64,000 bases of DNA from Nonomuraea zeae (lineage in GTDB: Bacteria > Actinomycetota > Actinomycetes > Streptosporangiales > Streptosporangiaceae), in assembly GCF_005889725.1 (NCBI RefSeq), contig NZ_VCKX01000004.1, positions 51,950 to 115,949 of the forward strand, written 5' to 3'. Shown here piece after piece: positions 43,732-51,916 of this stretch. Made by a program: the position numbers and the translations under genes. The notes under the pieces are model-generated. The model did not search any database. It was given only the letters and a program-made list of their open reading frames with translations, and was not told the DNA's origin. How positions within the stretch are numbered: the first letter of the stretch is position 1; each line of letters opens with the position of its first letter.

Positions 43732-44103
43732 ATCTCGCGGCAACTGAATAAGGGGGAGAGCCTGCACGCGCTGCGCCGCGACCTGCACTACGCGCAGCAG
43801 GGCACGATCACCCGCCCGCACCTGGAGCAGCAGACCGAGCAGGCGTGGCGCCTGACCCTGCTGACCAACTCGGTGGTCGCGTGGACGACCGAATATTATT
43901 CCAGAGCGGTGCTGGAGCTGCGTCCGCAGGGCCGGGAGGTGAGCGACGAGATCCTGTCGCACATCTCGCCCGGGCACAGCGACAACATCAACTTCTTCGG
44001 GGTGATTAATGTCGACGTGGAGGCGGAGCTGGCCAAGCTCGACACCAGCGGATGGCGGCCGCTGCGGCTCGCGCAGTTGCGCGAGCTAGGGCTGACGCCC
44101 TGA
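43732..44103 (+). pseudogene. tnpA: Tn3-family transposase (TnpA) 3' fragment
   Basis: The frame reads ISRQLNKGESLHALRRDLHY, then LEQQTEQAWRLTLLTNSVV, and further INFFGVINVDVEAELAKLD, ending RELGLTP. It matches the C-terminal end of Tn3-type transposases (RQLNKGE.LHALRR and EQQ..CL.L..NAV.WN). The catalytic Glu region is present, but the first 800 or so residues are absent because the IS5 element abuts it. Confidence 0.8.
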
Positions 44104-44539
44104 CAGGCCCTGCGCCGCACTCGGAAGGAGCGGTGCAGTAGACGGGTGGAGGAGGCCGCCGGGGCGGCCCACGCCGTATGCGGCCGTCATGGTGTCGGCA
44201 TCGAACACGACGGTGCGCCCGTGCACGAAAGCGGCCAGATCCGCCGAACGCGGCTGATGCAGGTCGATCTCGAGGCGGAGCGGCGGGGAGAGCGCGGCCA
44301 AAGCACCTGCTGTCGGACAGCCGCACCGCCTGGTTGGCGCCATGCCGCAGGCGATCTGCTGCTGCTTCGGGGTGCAGGGTGTCGGTTGCGTGCTGGCCGA
44401 GCCCTCGCTTGACCGGCACGGTAGAAATGAGCTGGAGAGCCGTTGAGCAGTGCGTCCTCAATGGACTGCCAGCATATGGTGGATCGTTTGCCATGTCGGT
44501 CAATCGATACCCGAGTACCCACCCCTACGTTGGGTTTCT
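44104..44539. other. Gap between Tn3 fragment and secreted protein gene
   Basis: About 435 bases. A minus-strand frame (44086-44343) reads LRLEIDLHQPRSADLAAFVH, then VVFDADTMTAAYGVGRPG, which looks protein-like and may be the tail of a lost gene. No start or family could be assigned. The promoter of the secreted protein should lie in the last 100 bases. Confidence 0.35.
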
Positions 44540-46528
44540 GTGACAACACGGTCTGCTACCACTCGATCGAGAACTATCGAATCCGGCCTGAAACGGTGGG
44601 CCATATCCGGCGTGGCGCTTCTGGGCACGTTGTCGGCCGCGCTCCTACCGGCCCAGCCAGCAGCGGCGCAACCGGTGCCGCTGGTCGAGGAGGACTTCAC
44701 GGGGGCCACCGCGATCCCGGAGTTCCGGGCCGTGGGATCGGCCTGTCTGACCGGTGCGCCGGCCGCGGGGCCGCCGGGGCCGGGGAACCGTCCTCTCACG
44801 GGATGCCCGGAGAACGCTGCGGGTCCCGTGCCGCCGACCGGAGCCGCCCCATTCGGCTACCTCCAGCTGACCAGCGCCGACAACGACCAGACCTCGGCCG
44901 TCCTGTACGACGAGCCGATCCCGGCCGAACAGGGCCTGCAGGTGACCTTCGAGCAGTGGCAATACGGCACCACCACGCCGGAGTTCTCGCCCGCTGACGG
45001 CATCTCCTTCTTCCTCATCGACGGCGCCGCCACGCTCGACCGGCCTGGCGCCTTCGGCGGCAGCCTCGGATACGCCCAGAAGCTGCCCGACGACAACCCC
45101 GCCAACGCGTTCGAGCCCGGGGTCAACCAGGGCTACGTCGGTGTCGGCCTGGACGTCCTGGGCAACTACTTCGGCGATTGGGAGCAGCGCGGCCGCGGTT
45201 GTGCCGAGCGTTCACCGGCCGGTACGGAATTCCGGATCCCGGCTCCGGGGGCCAACATGGTGACGGTGCGAGGGCCCGGTAACGGAACGGAGGGCTACTG
45301 CTTTCTGACCGCCACCACCAGCAACTTCACCACCACCGGGCCATGGCCCTCCACCTTGCCGGGCCAGCTGCACGGAGAAACGACGACGGTCCCCGATGAC
45401 CCTCAGGCGGCGCAGGCCGCGCTCGAACCGTCGCGCCGCAGGGTGGACGTCCGGATCACCCCGGCGCCCGACCCCGTGCTGACCGTGTCGATCGATTTCA
45501 ACGACGGCAACGGCATGCAGCAGGTGCTGTCCACGCCCGCGCCCACACCGGTGCCCTCGACGTACAAGTTCGGGTTCGCGGCCTCCACCGGTCTGTTCAC
45601 CGACGTCCACCTGATCCGCAACGTCGTCGTCCGCCCGGTGGCAGAGCGGCCGGAATTGACACTCGACAAGCGGATCGTGAACGACGCGCAGTTGCCCGAC
45701 CCCGTGCCGGTGGGCACCGAGGTGCCCTACGAGTACGAAGTGACCAACAGCGGGAACATGAACATCACCGACCTGGCTGTGAACGACGACGTGGTCGAGG
45801 AGGTCACCTGCCCGCAGGCCACCTTGGACGTCGGCGAGACGATCATCTGCCGCGGCATCCACACCGTCACGCGGCAGGACGCCGAACGCGGCTCGATCAC
45901 CAACACCGCCACCGCGACCGGCATGGCCGACTCGACAGAGGTCACCTCGCCCGAGTCACAGGTCACGATCCAGGTCGCGGATGAAGGCGAGGGAATGCTC
46001 GAGCTGGACAAGAGCGTCGACAACTCCCGCCCATACCGGCCGGGAGACACGGTCGTCTACCGCTACACCGTTACCAACAACTCCGGCAGCACGGTGGATG
46101 ACCTGCGGATCGAGGACAGCCACGTCCAGGACATCACCTGCGAGGACACAACCCTTGCCCCGGGCGCCGTCACGACCTGCACGGGCAGCTTCACCGTGCC
46201 GAGCAGCACGGGCGGCAAGTCGACGTGCAAGGGGCAGGACTGCCGCCGATCCATCACCAACACCGCCGTGGCCAGAGCCGGAGACCTGACCTCCGCCCCG
46301 GCCACGGCCACCATCCAGGTGGTGCAGGGGCCACACCACTGCCCGCCGGAGAAGCCGCACCATTCTTGGACACCTCACCGCGGCACGAAATCAGAGTGTG
46401 GCTCGGTAACTCCCAACGAGAGCTCGGTAAACCTTGACGAGACCTGGATGTGGGTCACCGACTCTCCTGACAGTCCCGGCGACGAGGAGATATCGATGGG
46501 TACGAGAACCGCCTCGGCACGCGGGTAA
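44540..46528 (+). CDS. Large secreted protein with lectin-like and DUF11 domains
   Basis: The protein of about 662 residues has a signal peptide (basic start, then AISGVALLGTLSAALLP, cut near AQA). An N-terminal L-type-lectin/concanavalin-like beta domain follows (to about 360, with ISFFLIDGA and GYVGVGLDVLGNYFGDW). Two DUF11-type beta domains come next (LDKRIVNDAQ...YEYEVTNSGN, and LDKSVDNSRPYRPGDTVVYR...). The Lys near each strand start and the Asn-rich ends (SITNTA) are typical of isopeptide-forming surface domains. No LPXTG or membrane anchor is visible, and the last 60 residues are irregular. The GTG at 44540 has a weak ribosome site. It is flanked by Tn3 fragments on both sides. Confidence 0.75.
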   Translation: MTTRSATTRSRTIESGLKRWAISGVALLGTLSAALLPAQPAAAQPVPLVEEDFTGATAIPEFRAVGSACLTGAPAAGPPGPGNRPLTGCPENAAGPVPPTGAAPFGYLQLTSADNDQTSAVLYDEPIPAEQGLQVTFEQWQYGTTTPEFSPADGISFFLIDGAATLDRPGAFGGSLGYAQKLPDDNPANAFEPGVNQGYVGVGLDVLGNYFGDWEQRGRGCAERSPAGTEFRIPAPGANMVTVRGPGNGTEGYCFLTATTSNFTTTGPWPSTLPGQLHGETTTVPDDPQAAQAALEPSRRRVDVRITPAPDPVLTVSIDFNDGNGMQQVLSTPAPTPVPSTYKFGFAASTGLFTDVHLIRNVVVRPVAERPELTLDKRIVNDAQLPDPVPVGTEVPYEYEVTNSGNMNITDLAVNDDVVEEVTCPQATLDVGETIICRGIHTVTRQDAERGSITNTATATGMADSTEVTSPESQVTIQVADEGEGMLELDKSVDNSRPYRPGDTVVYRYTVTNNSGSTVDDLRIEDSHVQDITCEDTTLAPGAVTTCTGSFTVPSSTGGKSTCKGQDCRRSITNTAVARAGDLTSAPATATIQVVQGPHHCPPEKPHHSWTPHRGTKSECGSVTPNESSVNLDETWMWVTDSPDSPGDEEISMGTRTASARG

Positions 46529-46589
46529 CCAAGCCCCCGCGGTGAGCATCCGCGCCGACTGCTGCGGTCCGGCCGGTCCGCGACCACGA

Positions 46590-46730
46590 TCGGCCCGGGT
46601 GCTCACCGATGTCGACCGGCGCGGCTTGACGCCGCTCTAGCACACCAACATGACGCCGTACGGGATGGTGCAACTGCGCCGTGACTGCCGCCTGAACCTG
46701 ACCGGGCCGGCGTCCCGGCCGGAGGGTTGA
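46590..46730 (+). pseudogene. Second Tn3-family transposase 3' end, with internal stop
   Basis: The frame reads VLTDVDRRGLTPL, a TAG at 46638-46640, then HTNMTPYGMVQL and RRDCRLNLTG, ending at TGA 46728. Tn3 transposases of another subgroup end with a similar pattern (D.RGLTPL...NxNPYG.FxLDM...LDL). This is a different lineage from the fragment at 43732. Confidence 0.5.
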
Positions 46731-46742
46731 GGCTCGTAAGGT

Positions 46743-46777
46743 GATCTGGCCGCCCTTGTGTCAAGGGCGGCCAGATC
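46743..46777. terminator. Perfect 16 bp hairpin
   Basis: GATCTGGCCGCCCTTG (46743-46758) and CAAGGGCGGCCAGATC (46762-46777) are exact complements with loop TGT. It is the strongest hairpin in the window. It stands 13 bases after the Tn3-like fragment stop and has no T run. It may be a terminator or a transposon-end structure. Confidence 0.65.
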
Positions 46778-46879
46778 GCGGAGAGAGCAGGTCCGGGGGC
46801 GCGACCGTCTCACCAACCAAGAGCACTTGAGCTCTGCCCACGACGCGGCTTAGCCGAATACGGGGCGAATGTCGGCATC

Positions 46880-47251
46880 ATGAGGTACCGCATTGTGCTC
46901 ATGCGCGGTCCTCAGATCCACGCAGCCGTCGACCTGCTGGGCCGGCCGCCGTTCGGCCCGCTGGTCCGGGCGCTCGTGGGCGAAGCCCAATACGATCCCC
47001 AGGTCGCCGCCGCGCTCAACGAGCGCTTCATCGCCCCGCAGGAAGCCAAGACCGTCGCCCGGCTGGAAAAGGCGCGCGAGCAGGGGCAGATCTCACCCGA
47101 CTTCGACCTGGACCTGGCGATGGCGATCCTGTCCGGACCTCTGTCCTTCAGGTACCTGATCACCAACGAACAGCTGACACATACCTACGTCGACCGCGTT
47201 CTCGAAGCCCTCTTCGCCGGGCTGCCGCTAAGGGCTGGGCAAGAGGTCTGA
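46880..47251 (+). pseudogene. TetR-type regulator lacking its DNA-binding domain
   Basis: The 123 residues correspond to the C-terminal ligand-binding domain of TetR proteins (AAVDLLGRPPFGPLVRALVG, ALNERFIAPQEAKTVARLEK, then AILSGPLSFRYLI and YVDRVLEALFAG). The 50-residue HTH that should precede it is absent; upstream lie Tn3 debris and the hairpin. The rest is undamaged, so it may be expressed but cannot bind DNA. Confidence 0.7.
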
Positions 47252-47383
47252 GCCACGGTACGCCGGAGTGACCGAGCAGCGACCGTACCCCAGCGACTTC
47301 TCCGACGCCCGATGGGCGCTCAGCGAACCCGTGCTGAGCGCCTGGCGGGCCGGCCGCCGCAACAGAGGCCTCGACTGCGAGCA

Positions 47384-47528
47384 CTGCTCGTAGGCGCCGT
47401 GTCGGCGGGCGCACCGGGCCAGGTCCCGGTCGTGGCGGAACGCGCCACCCCGGGTGACATGCGGGTCGAAGGCCCAGTCCTCCGTGCTCGGCACCTCAAT
47501 GGGAGGACCCGGGTAAGGGCGTAGAGGG
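47384..47528. repeat. Duplicated 3' end of the FGE-fold gene, outer copy
   Basis: About 145 bases here are almost identical to 47597-47742, the 3' part of the FGE-fold gene, in the same orientation. Shared stretches include TAGGCGCCGTGTCGGCGGGC and GGTGACATGCGGGTCGAAGG. The copy gives only a C-terminal piece (AFDPHVTRGGAFRHDRDLAR). It diverges at its outer end (GGAGGACCCGGG versus GGAGCGCCCGGG). Confidence 0.8.
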
Positions 47529-47545
47529 CGGTCCTAGGCTGTCCT

Positions 47546-48283
47546 TCACCTGGCCGATGCCGCTAGACGAAAGCCCACGCCAATCGCCGCCAGGTCCTGC
47601 TCGTAGGCGCCGTGTCGGCGGGCGCACCGGGCCAGGTCCCGGTCGTGGCGGAACGCGCCACCCCGGGTGACATGCGGGTCGAAGGCCCAGTCCTCCGTGC
47701 TCGGCACCTCAATGGGAGCGCCCGGGTAAGGGGCATAGAGGGTGGAAGTCCACTCATCGGCGTTGCCCACCATGTCCAGCACGCCGAAGGGGCTGGCACC
47801 CTCGGGGAACGAACCGACCGGCATGGTGGTGCCGATGCCCAAGTCCACCAGATTGGCCAGGCCCGTGCGGTACTCGTTGCCCCATGGGAACTCGCGGCTG
47901 TCGTCACCGCGGGCGGCACGCTCCCACTCGTCCTCAGTGGGCAAGCGCACGTCAAGGCCGCCGAGCTGTTCCCCCAGCCACCGGCAATAGTCCATCGCCT
48001 CCTTCCAGGTGACGCCGATGACCGGGTGGCCACCCGGTGCCTGCGGCACCGGCCTCCCGGTGGCCTGCGCGAAGAGCGTCCACTGGCGGACAGTGACCTG
48101 GCTGCGGGCGATCCGGAACGCCGGAAGGTGGATCTCTGTGCGCGGGGCTTCCTTCCAGTACCACTCCACCGGCACCCCAGTGTCGGCGTAGCGGTGTGCC
48201 ACCTCCTCCACCTCTTCGGCGGGTGTACCCCGACGCAGCATTCCGGCCGGGATCTCGACCCAGTCCACCAGTTCCACCAGCAT
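47546..48283 (-). CDS. FGE/SUMF1-fold protein, probably not a sulfatase activator
   Basis: The 245-residue protein covers the formylglycine-generating enzyme fold (VEIPAGMLRRGT start, FRIARSQVTVRQW, GVTWKEAMDYCRWLGEQLG, RLPTEDEWERAARG, NADEWTSTLY, RGGAFRHD, GVGFRLA). True FGE has two active-site cysteines near the end. Here one Cys is present (LARCARR) and the other position is His. It more likely belongs to the EgtB-like or structural branch. The ATG lies at 48281-48283. Its 3' end is partly duplicated downstream. Confidence 0.75.
   Translation of the reverse strand: MLVELVDWVEIPAGMLRRGTPAEEVEEVAHRYADTGVPVEWYWKEAPRTEIHLPAFRIARSQVTVRQWTLFAQATGRPVPQAPGGHPVIGVTWKEAMDYCRWLGEQLGGLDVRLPTEDEWERAARGDDSREFPWGNEYRTGLANLVDLGIGTTMPVGSFPEGASPFGVLDMVGNADEWTSTLYAPYPGAPIEVPSTEDWAFDPHVTRGGAFRHDRDLARCARRHGAYEQDLAAIGVGFRLAASAR
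47597..47742. repeat. Duplicated segment inside the FGE-fold gene, inner copy
   Basis: This is the copy within the intact gene that matches 47384-47528. The two lie 213 bases apart as direct repeats. The outer copy is 3' of the gene, so this looks like a local tandem duplication followed by change. Confidence 0.8.
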
Positions 48284-48378
48284 GACCCCTCCACCGCTGA
48301 TCGAAGAGATTCCATGATCGCTCCGGTGCCCTCAGATGCTCATCGGTCGGTGGACCCATGCTGACAGCGACCTTGGAC

Positions 48379-48975
48379 CTAGGACCACACACGAGCCGGG
48401 ACGACGCGGTCGGCCACGCAAGAGGCGAGCAGCGGGGAGTCGTGGCGGTTGGCGCCAGCCAGGACGCGGCCCAGCGGGATGCCGTAACCGTCCGTCGTGC
48501 CCGAGCGTTTCAGACCCTGTTTGCCGCGGTCGACCGGGGAGCGTCCGGCGACCTCGCCGCCGCCGGGGGCCTTGGTGATGGAGCCGTCGACAGCGATCTG
48601 GTCCAGGAGGAGGCCGATGATCCGGTCGCAGGACTCCAACGCGATCTGCTTGAGCCGGGCGAAGACGCCGAGGCGGATCCACTCGTCGCGGCGGTTGCGG
48701 ATCGTGGTGGCCGAGCAGGTGATGTCGGCGATCGCCTGGTGGGAGCAGCCGAAGCGCAGGAGTTGCAGCATCTTGTCGAAGATGATTCGGTCACTGATGC
48801 GTGGGCGGTGGCAGCCCAGAGGATGGTCCGGGTGATAAACCGGCCGCTCGGGCAGCAGCGCCGAGAATTGATCCCACAGCGGCTCGGTCAGCCATGGCGG
48901 AAGGACGGGCACAGATCTCCCGGTGATCACGAAGCGTTGTCCGTTCATGATCATCAAGACCTGCGCCTGCAACAC
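48379..48975 (-). pseudogene. IS5-type transposase, 3' truncated
   Basis: About 190 residues with an N-terminal DUF4096 region (LTEPLWDQFSALLPERP, SDRIIFDKMLQLLRFGCSHQ), the first Asp (DQIAVDGSITKAPGGG) and the second region (TDGYGIPLGRVLAGANRHDS). It then breaks off into unrelated residues and lacks the catalytic Glu and the last 80 residues. It differs from the IS5-type transposase at 42671. Confidence 0.75.
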
Positions 48976-49145
48976 CCGCCGGGGTGCCTCAACCGCGCCT
49001 ATCCGCTCGGCCTCTTATCTCGAAAGCACATCGGATGATTCGGGAAGGTACACCCCTTCCCCGCAGATCCACAGGCTTCGATCATTGCTCACGGGCCTCG
49101 GCCCTGATTGCCATGATGCGTGACCAGCAAAGAGGAGCACACCCC

Positions 49146-50030
49146 GTGACAGACGCGACATCCCTCCTGCTCGAACGCCTGCACGCGGCCGGCCTGACCG
49201 ACGTCGTCGCGGTCGAACCGGCCACCGGAGGCCTCGCCGCGACCGCGGGGCTCGCGCGCCGCAGTGACGGCACGTCGGTGTTCGTCAAGGCGTTCGGCAA
49301 GCCGCCATCGGACGACGCCTTCGCCGCGGAGGCCGAAGGGCTCACCGTGCTGCGCGAGGCAGGCGGCGTCGCCACGCCCGAGATCATCCTGGCGGACCGC
49401 GACCTGCTCGTGCTGTCCGTGCTGGAGCCCCGGCCGGGCACCGAGGCCTTCTGGGAGCAGTTCGCGCACGCGCTCGCCCACCTGCACACCACCACGCGGC
49501 ACCCCCGATTCGGGTGGCACCGGGACAACTGGCTGGGCCGTCGTCGGCAGGTCAACACCTGGGATGACAACGGGTTCGAGTTCTTCGCCCAGCACCGTCT
49601 GCTGCGCTGGCTCGGCGAGCGTCGCGTCCAGGAGGCGCTCGACGCCGCGGACCGGGCGGCGCTTGAACGGCTGTGCGACCGGCTGCCCGAGCTGCTGCCG
49701 GTCAGGCCCGCGTGCCTGACGCACGGCGACCTGTGGGCGCTGAACGTCATGGCCGCCTCCGACGGGCGGCCCGTGCTGATCGACCCGGCCGTGTCGTACA
49801 CGTGGGCCGAGGTCGACCTGGCCCACCTGTGGACGACGGCGCCGCCGCCCGAGGCGCATGTGTTCTTCGAGCTGTACGCCGAGCTGACCGGGCTCGACCG
49901 CGACTGGCGCGAACGGATGCCGATCCTCCAGCTCCGCCAGCACCTGGCTGTGATCGCCCAGTTCGACCCCGACTGGGGCGCCGCCGACCTCGTGCGCGCC
50001 ACGCTCGCCCCGTTCCGGCAGCGGCCCTGA
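49146..50030 (+). CDS. Fructosamine kinase family protein
   Basis: The 294-residue protein has the fructosamine/ketosamine-3-kinase pattern: VFVKAFGK with the ATP Lys, EAEGLTVLREAGGVATPEI, LAHLHTTTRHPRFGWHRDNW, the catalytic loop CLTHGDLWALNVM and the metal-binding LIDPAVSYTWAEVDLA. Members phosphorylate glycated amines for protein repair. The GTG at 49146 follows AGAGGAG; an ATG at 49113 is an alternative with a poor site. Confidence 0.85.
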   Translation: MTDATSLLLERLHAAGLTDVVAVEPATGGLAATAGLARRSDGTSVFVKAFGKPPSDDAFAAEAEGLTVLREAGGVATPEIILADRDLLVLSVLEPRPGTEAFWEQFAHALAHLHTTTRHPRFGWHRDNWLGRRRQVNTWDDNGFEFFAQHRLLRWLGERRVQEALDAADRAALERLCDRLPELLPVRPACLTHGDLWALNVMAASDGRPVLIDPAVSYTWAEVDLAHLWTTAPPPEAHVFFELYAELTGLDRDWRERMPILQLRQHLAVIAQFDPDWGAADLVRATLAPFRQRP

Positions 50031-50076
50031 GCACAGCTCAAAGAATCACTGCCTTCCGACCGCTGTGGAGGGAGCG

Positions 50077-50262
50077 ATGATCGTCACATACTTGATACTC
50101 GCGCGGCTACCTGAAGGAGGCTTGTACGCCTTCGACGCTGATGGAGGGGCCGTTTTGCCATTCCTCGCCGAGTATGGAGGACGTCTTGAGCGACGACTGC
50201 GCACTCCGGGAGATCAGATCGAGGCCCACCTCATTACCATTCCCGACAGCGAAGTGGACAGG
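50077..50262 (+). pseudogene. 5' part of a small gene cut by an IS
   Basis: After GGAGGGA the ATG opens a frame MIVTYLILARLPEGGLYAF, then EYGGRLERRLRTPGDQIEAH, similar to small DUF1330-type ferredoxin-like proteins. At about 50262 the sequence becomes the antisense of a transposase, and the frame runs on without meaning to 50421. About half of the gene remains. Confidence 0.55.
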
Positions 50263-50985
50263 AAGTGGATCCCATCGGTGTGGATCTTGCGGCGCTTGGC
50301 GACCGTGAGCAGCAGCAGGTCCAGCTGCTCGAGTGAGCCGGGCATGCGCGGGATGAATGCGCCGGCCTCCCAGCGTGCCTGCGGCGCTGTCTTGGTCTCC
50401 GAATGGGGCCGCTGGTTGTAGACCTGATGGAAGAACCGGCCGATCGCGGCGTCCAGTTGGGGCAGGGTCAGCGTGGCTTGCCCGGCCCGGTCGCAGGTGC
50501 CGCGCGGCGCGTAGCCGGGCAGGTGGGCCAGGCACATCTGGTTGACGGTGCCGATCAGCCGCTCGATCTTGCCGTGGCCGTGCGGCTGGCCCTTCTTGGT
50601 GCCCTGCACGCCGAGGGTGACCAGCGCCGGGTCCAGCGAGCTGACGATCTTATGCACCGTCCAGTAGGTGGGGATCGGCCAGCTGCGGGCGGCGGCGACG
50701 GAAGCGGCCAGCCCGGGCCAGCGCCTCCAGCCCACCCCGCCGGTAGGCCGCCAGCCAGCGCTGCAACGTCCGGTAGGTGACACCGCTCTCGCCCTGCCCC
50801 GCCGCCAGCCGGGCCAGCGGCACGCCCTCATGCAGATGCGGGGCCAGCAGCTCATAGCGGGCCATCGCCGACCCACGGCCCGTTTTGGCGGCAGCCCGCC
50901 CGGAACGGGCCGGGGCGATAGCGGCTCCTTGCGGCTCCTCACTCGCGGTGCTCACCCTGTTATCGTCGGCCCCGCGCACCGCACA
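50262..50985 (-). pseudogene. rve-type (Mu-like C-terminal) transposase with internal deletion
   Basis: In one frame the N-terminal part reads ARYELLAPHLHEGVPLARLA and TYRTLQRWLAAYRRGGLEAL, an HTH region. After 50690 the frame changes and most of the catalytic core is missing. The last part is clear: KKGQPHGHGKIERLIGTVNQ with the catalytic Glu, and YNQRPHSETKTAPQARWEAG, which ends HTDGIHFL. It inserted into the small gene at its left. Confidence 0.7.
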
Positions 50986-51256
50986 GCCACCAGCCTCGAA
51001 GCCACACTCATGCCACAGTCGGGTGGCGGCGACGTGCTCTTGGCACGCGCGTGGGCGGGCCCTCAGCTGAGGGTGATCTGGGCGACCAGGGTGCCGTTCT
51101 GGCTGGTCAGGCCGGGCTGGTGAGGCGTTGCAGGGGGCTGAGGACGTGGTAGAGCCAGAGGATGGTGGCGTTGTCGCCGGCGAATGGGCCGCTTGGTGTG
51201 GCGGCTTGACCGACTGGGCCGGTCGCATACGCCCAAAACTTCGCGACCCATGATCG
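50986..51256. other. IS debris next to the two-component genes
   Basis: About 270 bases have short frames but no recognisable domain. One minus-strand piece (PHQPGLTSQNGTLVAQ near 51070-51130) looks like the tail of an IS protein. No promoter or RNA was recognised. Confidence 0.35.
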
Positions 51257-51916
51257 TTAGGTGGCTCCGGTGCGAACCAGGCCGCTTTCGTAGGCGAAGA
51301 CTACGGCTTGGACACGGTCGCGTAGGCCGAGTTTGGCCAGCACGCGGCTGACGTGGGTTTTGACGGTGCCCTCGGACAGGAAGAGGCACTCGGCGATCTC
51401 GGTGTTGGACAGGCCGCGGGCGATGAGGCTCAGCACCTCGCGTTCGCGTTCGGTCAGGACGTCGAGGCTGGCGGCGGGTATGGCCTGGGCGACGCCGATG
51501 CCGACATATCGTTCGAGGAGTCGGCGGGTCACGCTGGGCGCGACGACCGCATCGCCGCGCGCGACCACGCGGATGGCCGAGAGCAGGTCGGGCGCGAGGG
51601 TGTCCTTGAGGAGGAATCCGCTGGCGCCGGCGTGGAGGGCGGCGTAGACGTACTCGTCGAGGTCGAAGGTCGTCAGGATCAGCACCCGGACCCGGCTGGT
51701 GCCGGTGCATATGCGGCGGGTCGCTTCGACGCCGTCGACCTCGGGCATCCGGACGTCCATGAGCACGATGTCGGGCTGGAGTTCGAGGGCCATCTCCGCG
51801 GCCTGCGCACCGTCGCCTGCCTCGCCGACGACCTGCATGTCGTCGGCGTTGTCGAGGATCATGCGGAAGCCGGTACGGACGAGGGCTTGGTCGTCGGCGA
51901 GCAGTATGTCGATCAT
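51257..51916 (-). CDS. NarL/FixJ-type response regulator
   Basis: The 219-residue protein has a receiver (ADDQ acidic pair, IVLMDVRMPEVDG phospho-acceptor, LTTFDLDEY, LLKDTLA with Lys) and a LuxR HTH (LTEREREVLSLIARGLSNTE, GTVKTHVSRVLAKLG). The ATG overlaps the kinase stop by four bases. It probably controls the divergent hydrolase/efflux operon starting at 53355, a usual arrangement for such exporters. Confidence 0.92.
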   Translation of the reverse strand: MIDILLADDQALVRTGFRMILDNADDMQVVGEAGDGAQAAEMALELQPDIVLMDVRMPEVDGVEATRRICTGTSRVRVLILTTFDLDEYVYAALHAGASGFLLKDTLAPDLLSAIRVVARGDAVVAPSVTRRLLERYVGIGVAQAIPAASLDVLTEREREVLSLIARGLSNTEIAECLFLSEGTVKTHVSRVLAKLGLRDRVQAVVFAYESGLVRTGAT

